From Pseudomonadota bacterium (GTDB taxonomy: Bacteria > Pseudomonadota > Alphaproteobacteria > Rhizobiales > Aestuariivirgaceae): a stretch of 64,000 bases of DNA. Where the stretch lies: NCBI GenBank assembly GCA_963205315.1, contig CAUJIO010000029.1, positions 1 to 64,000 on the forward strand. Reading direction: 5' to 3'. Under the pieces are notes generated by a model, which saw only the letters and a program-made list of their open reading frames with translations, was not told where the DNA came from and ran no database searches. Below are positions 44,260 through 53,762 of this stretch, one piece after another; position 1 is the stretch's first letter, and the number at the start of each line of letters is the position of its first letter. Both the position numbers and the translations under genes were made by a program.

Positions 44260-45275
44260 CTGCTCTCCTCCGCCAGAATTGCGATGGCCGTCTGCTCGTC
44301 GGTAATGAGGACATTGCACATGTCACCCTTCAACGCCCCCCGCAGCACTGAAGCCTTGTTCAGACCGCCCGAAGCAATGACGACACAAGGAATATCGCGG
44401 AGCTTGTAAGGAGAGAGCGCGACGACCCGCGAGTTGAGCGGGTGATCGACAAGCTGGCCCTCGGCATCGATCCAATGGGCGCAGATGTCACCGACAGCGC
44501 CAGCTTTCTGCAAGTCACTGACCTCAGTCATCGAGATGAGGCCCACGCGCGCCATGGTGCACGTACGCGTGAGTTCGCCGACTGAGATGAAAGCAAGATC
44601 GACCTTGGCACCCCGTTCGAAGACCTCTCGTAGCATTGGCTGTGCAATCAGAATGTCGCGTGTGGTTTCAGTATCTGTCAGGGCCGGGGCGGCGATGTAA
44701 TAGCATTGGGCGTCGAAAAGGTCGGCCAAATGCGAAGCTGTTTCGTGGGGGTTCATGGCGGACCCACGAGTCAGTCCGCCGAGAAGTGAGACAACCGACA
44801 AGTGCGTCAAAGACCGGCGTGGTACCGACTGGAGCGAGAGGCGCAAGGTCCGACCCCAGCCCACGCCCACTGACATACCCTCCTTCAGGCGTGCCGTGAG
44901 AGCTGCACCGGCCGCTGTGGCAATGACTTGAGGGATCAATGCCTGATCGGGTGGTGTTGGCACCACTGTTGCCTCGTCCAGGCCAAAGCGCCTTATCAAT
45001 TGATCCTCAAGCACAACACAATTGGCGAGTTTGCCGGTAATGTTGATTTGCACAAGGCCCTGATCGCGGGCCTGAGCCAGCAGCCGGTTGACGCGTGTGC
45101 GGTTCAGACCAAGTTGCTTACCGATCTGGGCCTGTGTCAAGCCGGCGACAAAGTACAACCATGCTGCTCGAGTGGTAAGCTGTTCTTCCGGATCCACAAA
45201 AAGCTGTGGGCCTGTGACCGGCAGCCCGCCGCTGCTGGGGGAGGTTGGCTCGCTGCGGGTTTTTGCATCTTCCAT
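44256..45275 (-). CDS. SorC-family sugar-binding transcriptional regulator
   Basis: The 339-aa regulator has an N-terminal HTH (GLTQAQIGKQLGLNRTRVNRLLAQARDQG, residues 45-73) and a C-terminal SorC sugar-binding domain (about 85-335) with VGWGRTLRLSL, LLGG...NPHETASHLADLF, and VASGGLNKASVLRGALKGDMCNVLITDEQTA. Relatives such as SorC and EryD respond to a phosphorylated sugar or polyol. Unusually it is encoded inside the operon it most likely controls, between the GpsA-like and FGGY genes. Candidate operators are the palindromes upstream of the first gene of the operon. Confidence 0.85.
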   Translation of the reverse strand: MEDAKTRSEPTSPSSGGLPVTGPQLFVDPEEQLTTRAAWLYFVAGLTQAQIGKQLGLNRTRVNRLLAQARDQGLVQINITGKLANCVVLEDQLIRRFGLDEATVVPTPPDQALIPQVIATAAGAALTARLKEGMSVGVGWGRTLRLSLQSVPRRSLTHLSVVSLLGGLTRGSAMNPHETASHLADLFDAQCYYIAAPALTDTETTRDILIAQPMLREVFERGAKVDLAFISVGELTRTCTMARVGLISMTEVSDLQKAGAVGDICAHWIDAEGQLVDHPLNSRVVALSPYKLRDIPCVVIASGGLNKASVLRGALKGDMCNVLITDEQTAIAILAEESR

Positions 45276-45282
45276 GGCGGTC

Positions 45283-46341
45283 TCAGGTGTGCCGATGCAT
45301 GGATTTCCAGGGAATGTCCAGGGGAGAGTCGTGCACCAGCGCGTCTAGCAAGGCTAAGGTCAAGGGCAGTGCCCGAGCGCTGAGCGTCCCAGCCGCCATC
45401 ATGGTACGGAGAGTCGATGCCACAGTAAGGCCGAGTTCGGCACCTTCTATGGTATCTCCCTTCATGGGCCCGTCTTTAGTCTGCCGATATGTGAGTCCAC
45501 GGCCCAGATTGTTGCCGAGCCGCGAATTGCGGCCGGCCTGACAGGTAACATAGAGATCCCCCGCGCCCGGCATACCCCAGACGCTGGACTCTGTACCGCC
45601 ATGGGACCGTACCAGAACAATTAGCTCACGGATGGCCTGATCGAAGATGACCGCTGCGGCATTGTGATTGAAGGCGCGGTTTTCTGTGACCTCCATCTTG
45701 TCCAGATGGCCGGCGGCCCAACCCACCGAAATTGCGAAGAAGTTCTTGAAGGCGGCACAGATCTCGACTCCGACCACGTCTTCCGAAACGCGCGGATGAT
45801 AATAGTCAGTCTCCAGCATGGCGCAAAGACGTTCCGCTAGCCCGATGTCGCGTGAGGTAATAACGGTTCCGGTGTGGCGGCGCACAGCAAGTTCACCGGC
45901 GATGCAGGGCCCTCCGACGGCTGCTATAGCGAGATCAAGTCCCGTGCGGCGCTTGACCTCGCTGGCAACATGATCCGGAAGTGTGGTCAGGCGGTCATCT
46001 TCCGGGTGCATGCCCTTGGTGATCATCACCACGGAGATTGGTGACTTCAGCGTTTCACAAAGACGGTCGATGGCCCAAGGTACGCCCGCTGAACTTATGC
46101 CGAGGATGATAAGGTCGGTATCGCTGCCAACGGCCGCAGCGAAATCTTCGTGATGAAAGCCACGAACGCCGTCTGGCAATTTGACGTTCAGTTTTGGATG
46201 ATGACCGTTCGCGACGATTCTGTCGACAATGTCGCGATCGAGATGCGTGCCGACCAAGCGCACTTCATGCCCACGATCGCGCGCCGGAAGACACATGGCG
46301 GAGCCCATGACGCCCGCGCCGAGGATAGTGATTGTACTCAC
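45283..46341 (-). CDS. NAD(P)-dependent glycerol-3-phosphate-dehydrogenase-like protein
   Basis: The 352-aa protein is of the GpsA superfamily. ITILGAGVMGSAM (residues 4-16) is the Rossmann motif. VVMITKGMH follows, then VGGPCIAGELA, VGVEICAAFKNFFAI (the conserved lysine region) and MPGAGDLYVTCQAGRNSRLGNNLGRG near 260. The housekeeping GpsA would be elsewhere; this one is inside a sugar operon and may act on a different phosphopolyol. The ATG overlaps the ABC ATPase stop (ATGA at 46338-46341). Confidence 0.8.
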   Translation of the reverse strand: MSTITILGAGVMGSAMCLPARDRGHEVRLVGTHLDRDIVDRIVANGHHPKLNVKLPDGVRGFHHEDFAAAVGSDTDLIILGISSAGVPWAIDRLCETLKSPISVVMITKGMHPEDDRLTTLPDHVASEVKRRTGLDLAIAAVGGPCIAGELAVRRHTGTVITSRDIGLAERLCAMLETDYYHPRVSEDVVGVEICAAFKNFFAISVGWAAGHLDKMEVTENRAFNHNAAAVIFDQAIRELIVLVRSHGGTESSVWGMPGAGDLYVTCQAGRNSRLGNNLGRGLTYRQTKDGPMKGDTIEGAELGLTVASTLRTMMAAGTLSARALPLTLALLDALVHDSPLDIPWKSMHRHT

Positions 46342-47390
46342 GCAATCACCTTTCCTGTTTCCGCATCGAAGAGATGTACCCGATCAAGTTGAGGTGCCAG
46401 CTGGAGATCGGCACCTCGTGCCAGATGCACACGCTCGCTGGTAATGGAACATACTTCCTGTCCGCCCATGTCGGCATAGATATGCATTTCGGGGCCGGTG
46501 GGTTCGATAACATTTATCTTGGCCGCGGTGCCTTTCCCTGGTTTGAGGTGCTCTGGCCGAATACCATAGACAACTTTCTGGCCAAGCTTGGCTTTGTGGG
46601 ATTTCGGCAAAGCCAAAACAGTTCCTTCAGCAAGGCGGACGCCTTCCGTAATTACCTCACCCTTTAGCAAGTTCATCGATGGAGACCCAATAAACTCCGC
46701 GACAAAGAGATTGGCCGGGTGATCATAAACATCGAGCGGAGATCCTTCCTGCTCAATATAACCATCACGGAGGATGACGATCTTGTCAGCCATGGTCATG
46801 GCTTCGATCTGGTCATGCGTGACATACACTGTCGTGGTCTTCAGCCGTTCGTGAAGTTCCTTGATCTCAGTACGCATCTGGACGCGCAACTTGGCATCCA
46901 GATTCGAGAGCGGCTCGTCAAAGAGGAAGACGGCAGGATTGCGGACGATGGCTCTGCCCATCGCCACGCGCTGGCGCTGGCCGCCCGAGAGTTCACGCGG
47001 ATAACGGTCGAGATAGGGTTCGAGATTAAGGATCTTTGCGGCCCACTTCACCTTCTCGTCAATTTCGTTTTGTGGGCGCTTTGCCAACAGTAGCGAGAAA
47101 CTCATGTTGTCCCGCACTTTCATGTGGGCGTAGAGCGCATAGTTCTGAAAGACCATCGCGATGTTGCGGTCCTTCGGGTGAACATCGTTTACGCGCTTGC
47201 CTTCGATCTCGATATCGCCACCCGTGACGGACTCGAGACCTGCAATCATTCGCAGCAGAGTTGACTTGCCGCATCCAGATGGTCCAAGCAGCACAACGAA
47301 GGCACCATCCTCGATCTTGAGGTTGATTCCGTGCACGACTTCGAGATTGCCGTAGTTCTTCTTGACGTTCTTGATTGTTACCGATGCCAT
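46338..47390 (-). CDS. ABC sugar importer ATPase (MalK/UgpC type)
   Basis: The 350-aa protein has Walker A GPSGCGKST near residue 36, the Q-loop VFQNYALYAHM, signature LSGGQRQRVAMGRA, Walker B VFLFDEPLSNLD and the switch VYVTHDQIEA, followed by a TOBE regulatory domain (about 240-350). It energises the permease pair encoded upstream in the same operon. UgpC-like ATPases of this type can serve several importers. Together with the binding protein and two permeases, the importer is complete here. Confidence 0.9.
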   Translation of the reverse strand: MASVTIKNVKKNYGNLEVVHGINLKIEDGAFVVLLGPSGCGKSTLLRMIAGLESVTGGDIEIEGKRVNDVHPKDRNIAMVFQNYALYAHMKVRDNMSFSLLLAKRPQNEIDEKVKWAAKILNLEPYLDRYPRELSGGQRQRVAMGRAIVRNPAVFLFDEPLSNLDAKLRVQMRTEIKELHERLKTTTVYVTHDQIEAMTMADKIVILRDGYIEQEGSPLDVYDHPANLFVAEFIGSPSMNLLKGEVITEGVRLAEGTVLALPKSHKAKLGQKVVYGIRPEHLKPGKGTAAKINVIEPTGPEMHIYADMGGQEVCSITSERVHLARGADLQLAPQLDRVHLFDAETGKVIA

Positions 47391-47404
47391 TGTCTGTGCC
47401 GGTC

Positions 47405-48724
47405 CTATTGTTCGTCTCGGGCGAGGAAATCATCGAGGAGGCCTGCGTCGTCCGCGAGGTCGAGGAATGACCAACGGTTCCGCACGTCTCTGGCAAATTT
47501 CATGGCGTCACGCCAAAGTTTGCGGGACAGGCCAAGTTCACTGGCGGTGGTTGGGCCCCCTGCCGCGGCTATTGTCGCCTTCATTGTGGCGGGATCCATC
47601 AACATGGGGCGGAGTTCAGCCTGCAGCTGCGGCCACATCTCGGCCAGCTTGCGATTAAAGGCCTCGGCGTCTGCGCGGTCGAAGGACTTCTTCTTGGCTT
47701 CAGCATAGCACATGCGGCCAATATCCTCGCCATAGCGGCCGACGAACTCGGCTTCGACGATATGCGTGGCTCTGATGAGTGGCGGCCGGTCCAGCGCAAG
47801 TAATTCGTGATGCAGGCGAGCGATCGCGAGCGAGGCGACGCCAACCTGTTGACCATGCGTTGAACCTGGGTGCGCATCGCCGGCAAACATGTCAATCCAA
47901 TGCGAAACCTGATGTTCACCCATTGAGCCATGATGCGAGATGCCGGTGAAACATACACCCAGGCCGCAAATTGTAAGTACGCGATGCAGATGACCATTCG
48001 CTGTGATGTCGTGTTTTGCCAGACCAGCAGCAGACTTGATCATCGCAGATTCATTCTCCCCAATCAGCGTATAGGGAACGCTGGAATAGAAAGTATTGAA
48101 TAGGCGATGGGAAGCCCACCACTCGACCTGCGCAGTGGGCCGGCAAAGCGAGTCGCCGAGGCCTGCTGCTGAGAGCCAGTGCGGCGCTGTGGCGGAGACT
48201 TTCAGGTCGAGGAATATGCCGCGTGGCGCGTGGGCGGGCAGTGAAGTCTTGTAGCCATTTGCGAGCGTGACGGATGCGGTCGAGGCGGCGTAGCCATTCA
48301 TCGAAGCGGCGGTACCAAACGTGGCGTATCGGCGGCCATCCTTGAAAGTGGCGTACTTGCAGGTATCAGAAAGAGCGCCTGAGCCAACGGCGACAATCGC
48401 ATCGGCGTGACGGGTCTTCTCCTGTACCATTGCAATGGTTGGTTCGTCGCAATGGAGGTTGCCGGGGAGCACCAACTCGTCGATGGTGCCCAATGCCTTG
48501 AGGTGTTTGGCGACGCGACGGCCCATGGCTTCGTTCGTGTTGACATCCGAGACGACGGCGATGCGTTTGCCAAGTTTGAGTGGCGCCACGACATCGGCTT
48601 CCCCTCCATCGAGAGATTCCTCAATGCGGATGGTTTCAAATGGAACAGCTGCAGCCTTGTTGGTGGCTGGGTCCCTCCAACGTCCGGCAACGACTTCGCT
48701 GATTAGTTCATTCCAATCGGTCAT
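47405..48724 (-). CDS. Iron-containing dehydrogenase, glycerol-1-phosphate dehydrogenase (AraM-like)
   Basis: The 439-aa protein is an iron-dependent alcohol-dehydrogenase fold of the AraM/glycerol-1-phosphate dehydrogenase group. GKRIAVVSDVNTNEAMG and VAVGSGALSDTCKYATF (cofactor loops), the family block GTAASMNGYAASTAS, and metal ligands expected in GLGDSLCR..., TGISHHGSMGEHQVSHW and HPGSTHGQQVGVAS are visible. B. subtilis AraM reduces DHAP to sn-glycerol-1-phosphate, but this one may act on another phosphorylated polyol. ATG at 48724 overlaps the FGGY stop. Paired with a GpsA-like gene two genes downstream, an uncommon combination. Confidence 0.8.
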   Translation of the reverse strand: MTDWNELISEVVAGRWRDPATNKAAAVPFETIRIEESLDGGEADVVAPLKLGKRIAVVSDVNTNEAMGRRVAKHLKALGTIDELVLPGNLHCDEPTIAMVQEKTRHADAIVAVGSGALSDTCKYATFKDGRRYATFGTAASMNGYAASTASVTLANGYKTSLPAHAPRGIFLDLKVSATAPHWLSAAGLGDSLCRPTAQVEWWASHRLFNTFYSSVPYTLIGENESAMIKSAAGLAKHDITANGHLHRVLTICGLGVCFTGISHHGSMGEHQVSHWIDMFAGDAHPGSTHGQQVGVASLAIARLHHELLALDRPPLIRATHIVEAEFVGRYGEDIGRMCYAEAKKKSFDRADAEAFNRKLAEMWPQLQAELRPMLMDPATMKATIAAAGGPTTASELGLSRKLWRDAMKFARDVRNRWSFLDLADDAGLLDDFLARDEQ

Positions 48725-50244
48725 GGTTTCTCTGCCGCTGCAAAATTGACAAGACGTTGATTCCATTCCGACAGCTTTGGCCAAAGATCGGTATAAATGG
48801 CGAGGAGCTCCTGATAACGACGATGTTCTTTCGCGCGTGGACGGAAGGTACTGGATGGCTTGCCGGACATTGCAGCCGAAGCGGTGGCAATAGTCTTGTA
48901 CCAGCCAGCCGATTTGGCGGCGGCCATCGCGGCACCCAGGGCAGAAGCCTCGGCGGTATCGAGGCGCTTGACGTCGCGGCCCGAGGCATCAGCAAGGATC
49001 TGACACCAGAGATCTGACTTCGAACCGCCGCCCACAGCCGCATAATGGGTAATGGGAGATGTTGCGAGTTGGACTCTGTTGGTCATCATTGCCTGCTCGA
49101 GGGCGACTCCTTCAAGGATAGCCCGATAGACGTCGCCACGGCTGTGACTTCCGGAGAGGCCAGCGATAACGCCGCGAGCCGCAGGATCCCAATAGGGGGT
49201 CATGCAACCAGACCAATAGGGCACGAGGACGAGACCATTGGCGCCGATGGGAGAGGTCTTGGCTTCGGACTCAAGCGCCTTGAAGATCGTGGGAGTCTTG
49301 CTCGGATTGACGTTAAACAGCCGTTCGACCATCCAGTTGACGAGGAAGGTGCCGGTGCGGATCGCAGTCTCGAACGAGAAACCTTCTTCGCCCACGGCGA
49401 CCAGACTACGGAAAGAGGGGTCGATTGCATAGGACGCGCCGTAGGAGCCCGATACGGCGGCAGTACCGAGGTTCACGTAGGCACGGCCCTTGGTGAAGAT
49501 GTTGACTCCGGTGCCGGCGCATTGGCCATCGCCCCCACCAGCTGAAACTGGTGTGCCGGCCTTCAACCCGGTGAGCTTGGCAGCTTCCATTGTGACTTCG
49601 CCCATGATTTCGCCGGGCCGGTAAAGCTTCGGCAATTGAGCGCGCGTAAGATGGGCAGCTTTCAGCAGCGTGTCTGACCAGTCGTAAGATTTTATATCGA
49701 TCAGTCCCATAGGATCGGCAGAGGACACCGATGTGGCCCAGCGACCCGTGAGGAAATGTGTGAGGACCCCATGTACCTCGGCGGTCATTACGGTCCTGGC
49801 CCAGATTTTCGGCATGTGAGTCGAAAGCCAGCGACAGCGATAGAGGCAAGGCGTCACATCAGCGGGTTTGCCCGAGATGACGTGAATGTCATCTCCTAGC
49901 TCATCCATGATGTCCTTGACTTCCCGATGAGCGCGCTCATCGAGCCACAAAGTCCCAGGACGCAGAGCTTTTCCCTTCGCGTCGAACTGGGCGAAGCTTT
50001 CGCGCTGATTGGAAATCGAAATAGCGGCGACGCGCGAAGCATCGATCTTCTTCGTTAGTTGCTTGAGCGCCTTGGTGACAGCGCTTGTCCAGTCATCGAC
50101 TTCCTGCTCGAACCAGCCGGGCTTGGGATTTGAGAGTGGTACTGCGGCCCGGCCTTCAGCGACGATGCGGCCCCTGCGATCAAAGGCTATGGCTTTGGTC
50201 GCTGTCGTCGATGAGTCAATGCCGATTACAAGGTCGCCGCGCAT
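48721..50244 (-). CDS. FGGY-family carbohydrate kinase, second copy (xylulokinase-like)
   Basis: The 507-aa protein starts DLVIGIDSSTTATKAIAFD and has both FGGY domains. AAISISNQRESFAQFD, LWLDERAH, PKPGWFEQEVDDW (xylulokinase/glycerol-kinase-like) and GGGDGQCAGTGVN occur, with YAAVGGGSKSDLWCQILADASG near 400. Its length fits xylulokinase-type enzymes. A polyol or ketose substrate is likely but not determinable. It is the first enzyme gene after the transporter, with 67 bases between it and the binding protein gene. Confidence 0.85.
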   Translation of the reverse strand: MRGDLVIGIDSSTTATKAIAFDRRGRIVAEGRAAVPLSNPKPGWFEQEVDDWTSAVTKALKQLTKKIDASRVAAISISNQRESFAQFDAKGKALRPGTLWLDERAHREVKDIMDELGDDIHVISGKPADVTPCLYRCRWLSTHMPKIWARTVMTAEVHGVLTHFLTGRWATSVSSADPMGLIDIKSYDWSDTLLKAAHLTRAQLPKLYRPGEIMGEVTMEAAKLTGLKAGTPVSAGGGDGQCAGTGVNIFTKGRAYVNLGTAAVSGSYGASYAIDPSFRSLVAVGEEGFSFETAIRTGTFLVNWMVERLFNVNPSKTPTIFKALESEAKTSPIGANGLVLVPYWSGCMTPYWDPAARGVIAGLSGSHSRGDVYRAILEGVALEQAMMTNRVQLATSPITHYAAVGGGSKSDLWCQILADASGRDVKRLDTAEASALGAAMAAAKSAGWYKTIATASAAMSGKPSSTFRPRAKEHRRYQELLAIYTDLWPKLSEWNQRLVNFAAAEKP

Positions 50245-50311
50245 GGGTCACTTATGAGAGGGAACGGAGGTGGCGCGATGGCCACCTCCGCTTGAGTTGC
50301 AGTTCTGAGAC

Positions 50312-51826
50312 TTAAAGTCCGGCGTCAGCAACGGCGGCGTCGATCGCCGCTGCAATGGTGTCCATGCACTTCTTGGCGTCGCCGCCGAAGTCCTGGCCCG
50401 TGAGCAGCTTGCCGAGGTTGACGGGGATCTCGTTGTTCGAGAAGCCAGCCCACAACGGCATATCGGGTTCGGAAGCCATGTCGTTGTCGATGATTTCCTT
50501 GACGACGGGAAGATGGCGGGTCGTGCCGGGACCGACAACTTCCTTGGCCTTGACGCGCGGGTCCGAGAAGGAGGACAGACGCATCGGAGCAAAACCACCG
50601 CCCAAGGTGCAGCGGGTCATGATGTCCTTCGAGCAGGCCCACTGCATGAATATCCAGGCCGCATCCAGGTTCTTGGAATACTTGGAGAGACCGAGGATCG
50701 AACCGCCCTGGTGTCCGGCGTTCGGGATTTCGCCGAAGCCAGCCTCTGCAGGCGTGCGGTAGACCTTGCCACGGATCGGGCGCTTGGCTTCCCACAGGCC
50801 CTTAACCTTCGAGTCGGCGGCATCCCAACCCGGGAAGAACTCATCCCAGGAGTTGATCAGCGCGACCTGGCCCGAAGCGCCCATCTGCCACTGACCATCC
50901 CAAGTGGAGTTGGTCGATTCCGGCGGAGCGTTCTTGAGCAGTTCCTGATAATACTGAAGACCGCGAACAGCGGCTTCATCATTGCCCTTGAACTTCTTGT
51001 CAGGTCCGAAGATCGAGCCGCCTTCGTTCCACACAACCTGGGTCCAGTCGCATTCCAAAGAATAGTGACCAGACTTGGCCTGAAGTCCCGTGCCGAACAT
51101 GCCATTGGCCTTCTCGGCTTCCGTGATCATCCTCACGGCGGCCAGGAATTCTTCGGGCGTGTTGGGCGGAGCAATCTTGTGCTTCTCCAGGATGTCCTTG
51201 CGGTACATCGTGGTCATGATCGGAATGTCGAAGGGAATGCCGACCCAGTGGCCGTCATACATGGCCAGACCTTCCACCAGCGGCTTCGAGAAGTCGTCCC
51301 AGTCCATGCCAGGCATGGCGAGGTCCGGCTTGTCCTTGTAGTAGGCGATGGGGTCGATCGTGTCCTGGGAGAAGGTGGCAACCCACGACTGGTCGAGATA
51401 ATAGATATCGTATGAACCGAGTTGGCCCTGTACGTCCTGAGTGGCCTTGGCGAGAACCTGTTCCAGTGGAACGATCTCGATTTCGACCTCGATGCCGGTC
51501 GCTTCGGTGAATTCGCCCTTGAGCTTGTCGAGCACGACCGTCGGAGGCGTTGCTTCCGAAGTGTAGCGGATCTTGGTGCCCTTGAAGGGTGTGGAGACAT
51601 CCTTCAGCCACTTGTTAACTTCCGCATCCTGCGCCATGGCATCCGAGCCAAGCGTGAAGCCACGGTCGCGGCGGGTGTTGCCCAGCAAAGCGACGTTGAA
51701 GGCCGATAGGCCGACGCCGGCCATGCCGATCTTCTTCAGGAACTCACGCTTTGAAATGCGGCGGGCGGCAAAGTCGCGGGCCGAGTCGGCGATAAATGTC
51801 TTCTTATCGTAGTCTTTGAAGCTCAT
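50312..51826 (-). CDS. Extracellular sugar-binding protein of the ABC importer
   Basis: The 504-aa protein is a family 1 extracellular solute-binding protein with an unusual leader. About 25 charged residues precede a Tat-like signal (RRISKREFLKKIGMAGVGLSAF; twin arginine replaced by KR in the core), with cleavage probably near AMAQD at residue 66. The mature domain has YYLDQSWVATFSQ, PFDIPIMTTMYRKDILEKH and the C-terminal GGFAPMRLSSFSD. It is at the larger end for the family. The permeases lie immediately upstream in the operon. Ligand unknown; the family binds sugars, glycerol-3-phosphate and polyols. Confidence 0.85.
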   Translation of the reverse strand: MSFKDYDKKTFIADSARDFAARRISKREFLKKIGMAGVGLSAFNVALLGNTRRDRGFTLGSDAMAQDAEVNKWLKDVSTPFKGTKIRYTSEATPPTVVLDKLKGEFTEATGIEVEIEIVPLEQVLAKATQDVQGQLGSYDIYYLDQSWVATFSQDTIDPIAYYKDKPDLAMPGMDWDDFSKPLVEGLAMYDGHWVGIPFDIPIMTTMYRKDILEKHKIAPPNTPEEFLAAVRMITEAEKANGMFGTGLQAKSGHYSLECDWTQVVWNEGGSIFGPDKKFKGNDEAAVRGLQYYQELLKNAPPESTNSTWDGQWQMGASGQVALINSWDEFFPGWDAADSKVKGLWEAKRPIRGKVYRTPAEAGFGEIPNAGHQGGSILGLSKYSKNLDAAWIFMQWACSKDIMTRCTLGGGFAPMRLSSFSDPRVKAKEVVGPGTTRHLPVVKEIIDNDMASEPDMPLWAGFSNNEIPVNLGKLLTGQDFGGDAKKCMDTIAAAIDAAVADAGL

Positions 51827-51872
51827 AGAAATCCTCCCATGGGTTTGAGCTCAGTGGTCTCGCGCGCGGTTC

Positions 51873-52781
51873 TCACTCCTTCAGGGAGCCGAGGGTAAGG
51901 CCGCGCACCAGATGGCGTTGAACGAGCAAGATGAAAATGAAGCTCGGGATTGCCGCTGCCGTGCCCAGCGCGGAGATGAAACCCCATTCATTGCCCGTCG
52001 ATGTGACGAAGGTCTGGATCTTGACCGGCACCGTGCGGATGTCCGTGGTAAGGAAGAGAGACAACAGAAACTCAGTCCATGCGAAGATGAAACAGAGAAC
52101 CGCCGAGGCAGCGACGCCGCCCCTAACCATCGGAACAACGATCTTGCGGAATGTCTGCCAACGCGTGGCGCCGTCGATCATGGCAGCCTCGTCGACATCC
52201 TTCGGGACGTCATCAAAGAAGGATTTCATCAGCAGCACGGCGATGGGCAGATTCATCAGCGCGTAGATCATCATCAAGCCAATGTAGCCCATGATCAGAT
52301 TGTCGGTGTCGCGCATGCCGACCGTTTTATAGATGGCCACCAGCGGAATAAGAATGGCAATTGGCGGCATGAAGCGCTGGCCCAACACCCAGTTCAGAAA
52401 GCCCTCCCGCCCCTTGAACGCCATGCGTGACAATGCGTATGCGGCAAACACCGCAAGCATCATGGTGATGGTGGTTGAGCCGATCGCAACGATGACGGAG
52501 TCGAAAATCGCGCGGCGGGAATCATAGGCTTCAGTGCCGGCGACACCCATTCCGAGACCAGCATCGATGGCGAGCTGCGAGCGCGACATGCCCAGTAGGG
52601 TCACTCCATAGTTGATCAGGGTCGGTACGAAATCGAAGAAGACCACGCGGTCCTTGTCGAACATGGCGGAGATCGGCTTGATCGAGGCCAAGGCCCACCA
52701 AAGGATCGGGAACATGAAGAGGGCGGTGACGAAAACTGCCGCGATGTCGCGCAGGATACGGACGGGGAGGGACTGTTCCAT
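51873..52781 (-). CDS. ABC sugar importer permease (MalG type)
   Basis: The 302-aa protein has six membrane helices and the EAA motif EAAMIDGATRWQTFRKIVVPM near residue 200 (binding the ATPase), with ADTIS-like cytoplasmic loops. It ends in LVQRHLVRGLTLGSLKE, the typical MalG-type C-terminus. A loop of about 35 residues between helices one and two (GMSRSQLAIDAGLGMGVAGTEAYDS) is longer than in MalG. The start codon overlaps the stop of the other permease by one base (TAATG). Confidence 0.88.
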   Translation of the reverse strand: MEQSLPVRILRDIAAVFVTALFMFPILWWALASIKPISAMFDKDRVVFFDFVPTLINYGVTLLGMSRSQLAIDAGLGMGVAGTEAYDSRRAIFDSVIVAIGSTTITMMLAVFAAYALSRMAFKGREGFLNWVLGQRFMPPIAILIPLVAIYKTVGMRDTDNLIMGYIGLMMIYALMNLPIAVLLMKSFFDDVPKDVDEAAMIDGATRWQTFRKIVVPMVRGGVAASAVLCFIFAWTEFLLSLFLTTDIRTVPVKIQTFVTSTGNEWGFISALGTAAAIPSFIFILLVQRHLVRGLTLGSLKE

Positions 52782-53695
52782 TACAGCTTCACCTTGAAGA
52801 TCTTCATGAACAGCGAGGACACGACGATGACGACGATCAGCGTCAGGAGCGCAATGGTCGAGGCATAGGGAAAATCGGCATTGCCGAAATAGATCCGGCC
52901 GGCATAAGAGGTCAGTGTCTCGGTAGCGGTTCCGGGACCGGAGTCCGTCATCACTTTCACATAGTCGAAGGCGCGGAACAGATCGATGCCACGGATCAGC
53001 ACGGCAATTGCGATGACTTTCGACATCATCGGCAATGTCAGCTTCAGGAAGGCCTGAATGGCCGTTGCCCCATCGATGGCGGCGGCCTCAAACGGTTCTT
53101 TGGGAAGCGAGCGCAGGCCGGCGAGCATGATCAACACCATGAATGGCGTCCACTGCCAGACTTCGGCCAGAAGCACGCCCGCCATGGCGGTTGAACTTTG
53201 ACCAAGCACGGAATACCCAGGAGGAAGCAGTCCAAGCGCAATAATGCCGCGCGTTAGCACGCCGAATGAGCCGTTGAGCATCAACAGGAACATCATCGCA
53301 GTCACAGACGGCGGAATGACCAGCGGCAAGGTCATCATGGCTCGCAGCAAGCCATATCCTTTCCGGTCCGAATCGAGCAGCAGCGCAATCAACATGCCCA
53401 GCACAAGCTGCAACACCAGCGCAATGCCGGTGTAGATGAATGTATTCGCAAGAGCATTCCATACACGTTCATCGCCCAGCAGCTTGCCCCAGTTGTAAGT
53501 GGGGGCAAAGGTGAGTTTGCGCGTGACCGGATGCTTGCGCTCCAAAGACAACCAGATGGCATAGACGAGCGGATAGACGCCAAACACGATCATCAGCGCA
53601 GAAGCGGGGAACAGCCAAGGAAAGGGGTGTTCAGAGGACAGCCAGCTTGGCAGCCATTGTTGGCGTGCATTGTTGCTGACGGCTTCACCCGACAT
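52781..53695 (-). CDS. ABC sugar importer permease (MalF/UgpA type)
   Basis: The 304-aa protein has six membrane helices, the EAA motif EAAAIDGATAIQAFLKLTLPM near residue 215, and the MalF-type N-terminus (LFPASALMIVFGVYPLVYAIWLS). It is the first gene of the eleven-gene operon. GGGGGAG precedes the ATG at 53695. The open frame begins seven codons earlier without support. Confidence 0.88.
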   Translation of the reverse strand: MSGEAVSNNARQQWLPSWLSSEHPFPWLFPASALMIVFGVYPLVYAIWLSLERKHPVTRKLTFAPTYNWGKLLGDERVWNALANTFIYTGIALVLQLVLGMLIALLLDSDRKGYGLLRAMMTLPLVIPPSVTAMMFLLMLNGSFGVLTRGIIALGLLPPGYSVLGQSSTAMAGVLLAEVWQWTPFMVLIMLAGLRSLPKEPFEAAAIDGATAIQAFLKLTLPMMSKVIAIAVLIRGIDLFRAFDYVKVMTDSGPGTATETLTSYAGRIYFGNADFPYASTIALLTLIVVIVVSSLFMKIFKVKL

Positions 53696-53739
53696 TTTAT
53701 TCTCCCCCAACCCCACCTTTCGGTGGAAGCGCTTTTGTT

Positions 53740-53762
53740 ATTTTAAAATTGCAAATGTGCAA
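53740..53762 (-). promoter_or_regulatory. Candidate promoter -10 with TTGCA-N4-TGCAA operator
   Basis: On the minus strand TTGCACATTTGCAA (53762-53749) is a perfect TTGCA-N4-TGCAA dyad lying immediately before TAAAAT (53745-53740), a good -10. The matching -35 region reads CTGTCC and is weak, so an activator or a repressor acting over the -10/-35 spacer is likely. This would place a start about 35-40 bases before the first permease gene. Confidence 0.45.

Noticed and set aside
45283..46341. Housekeeping gpsA
   Set aside because: The protein is of the GpsA family, but its place inside a regulated sugar operon makes a catabolic role more likely, so I gave no symbol.
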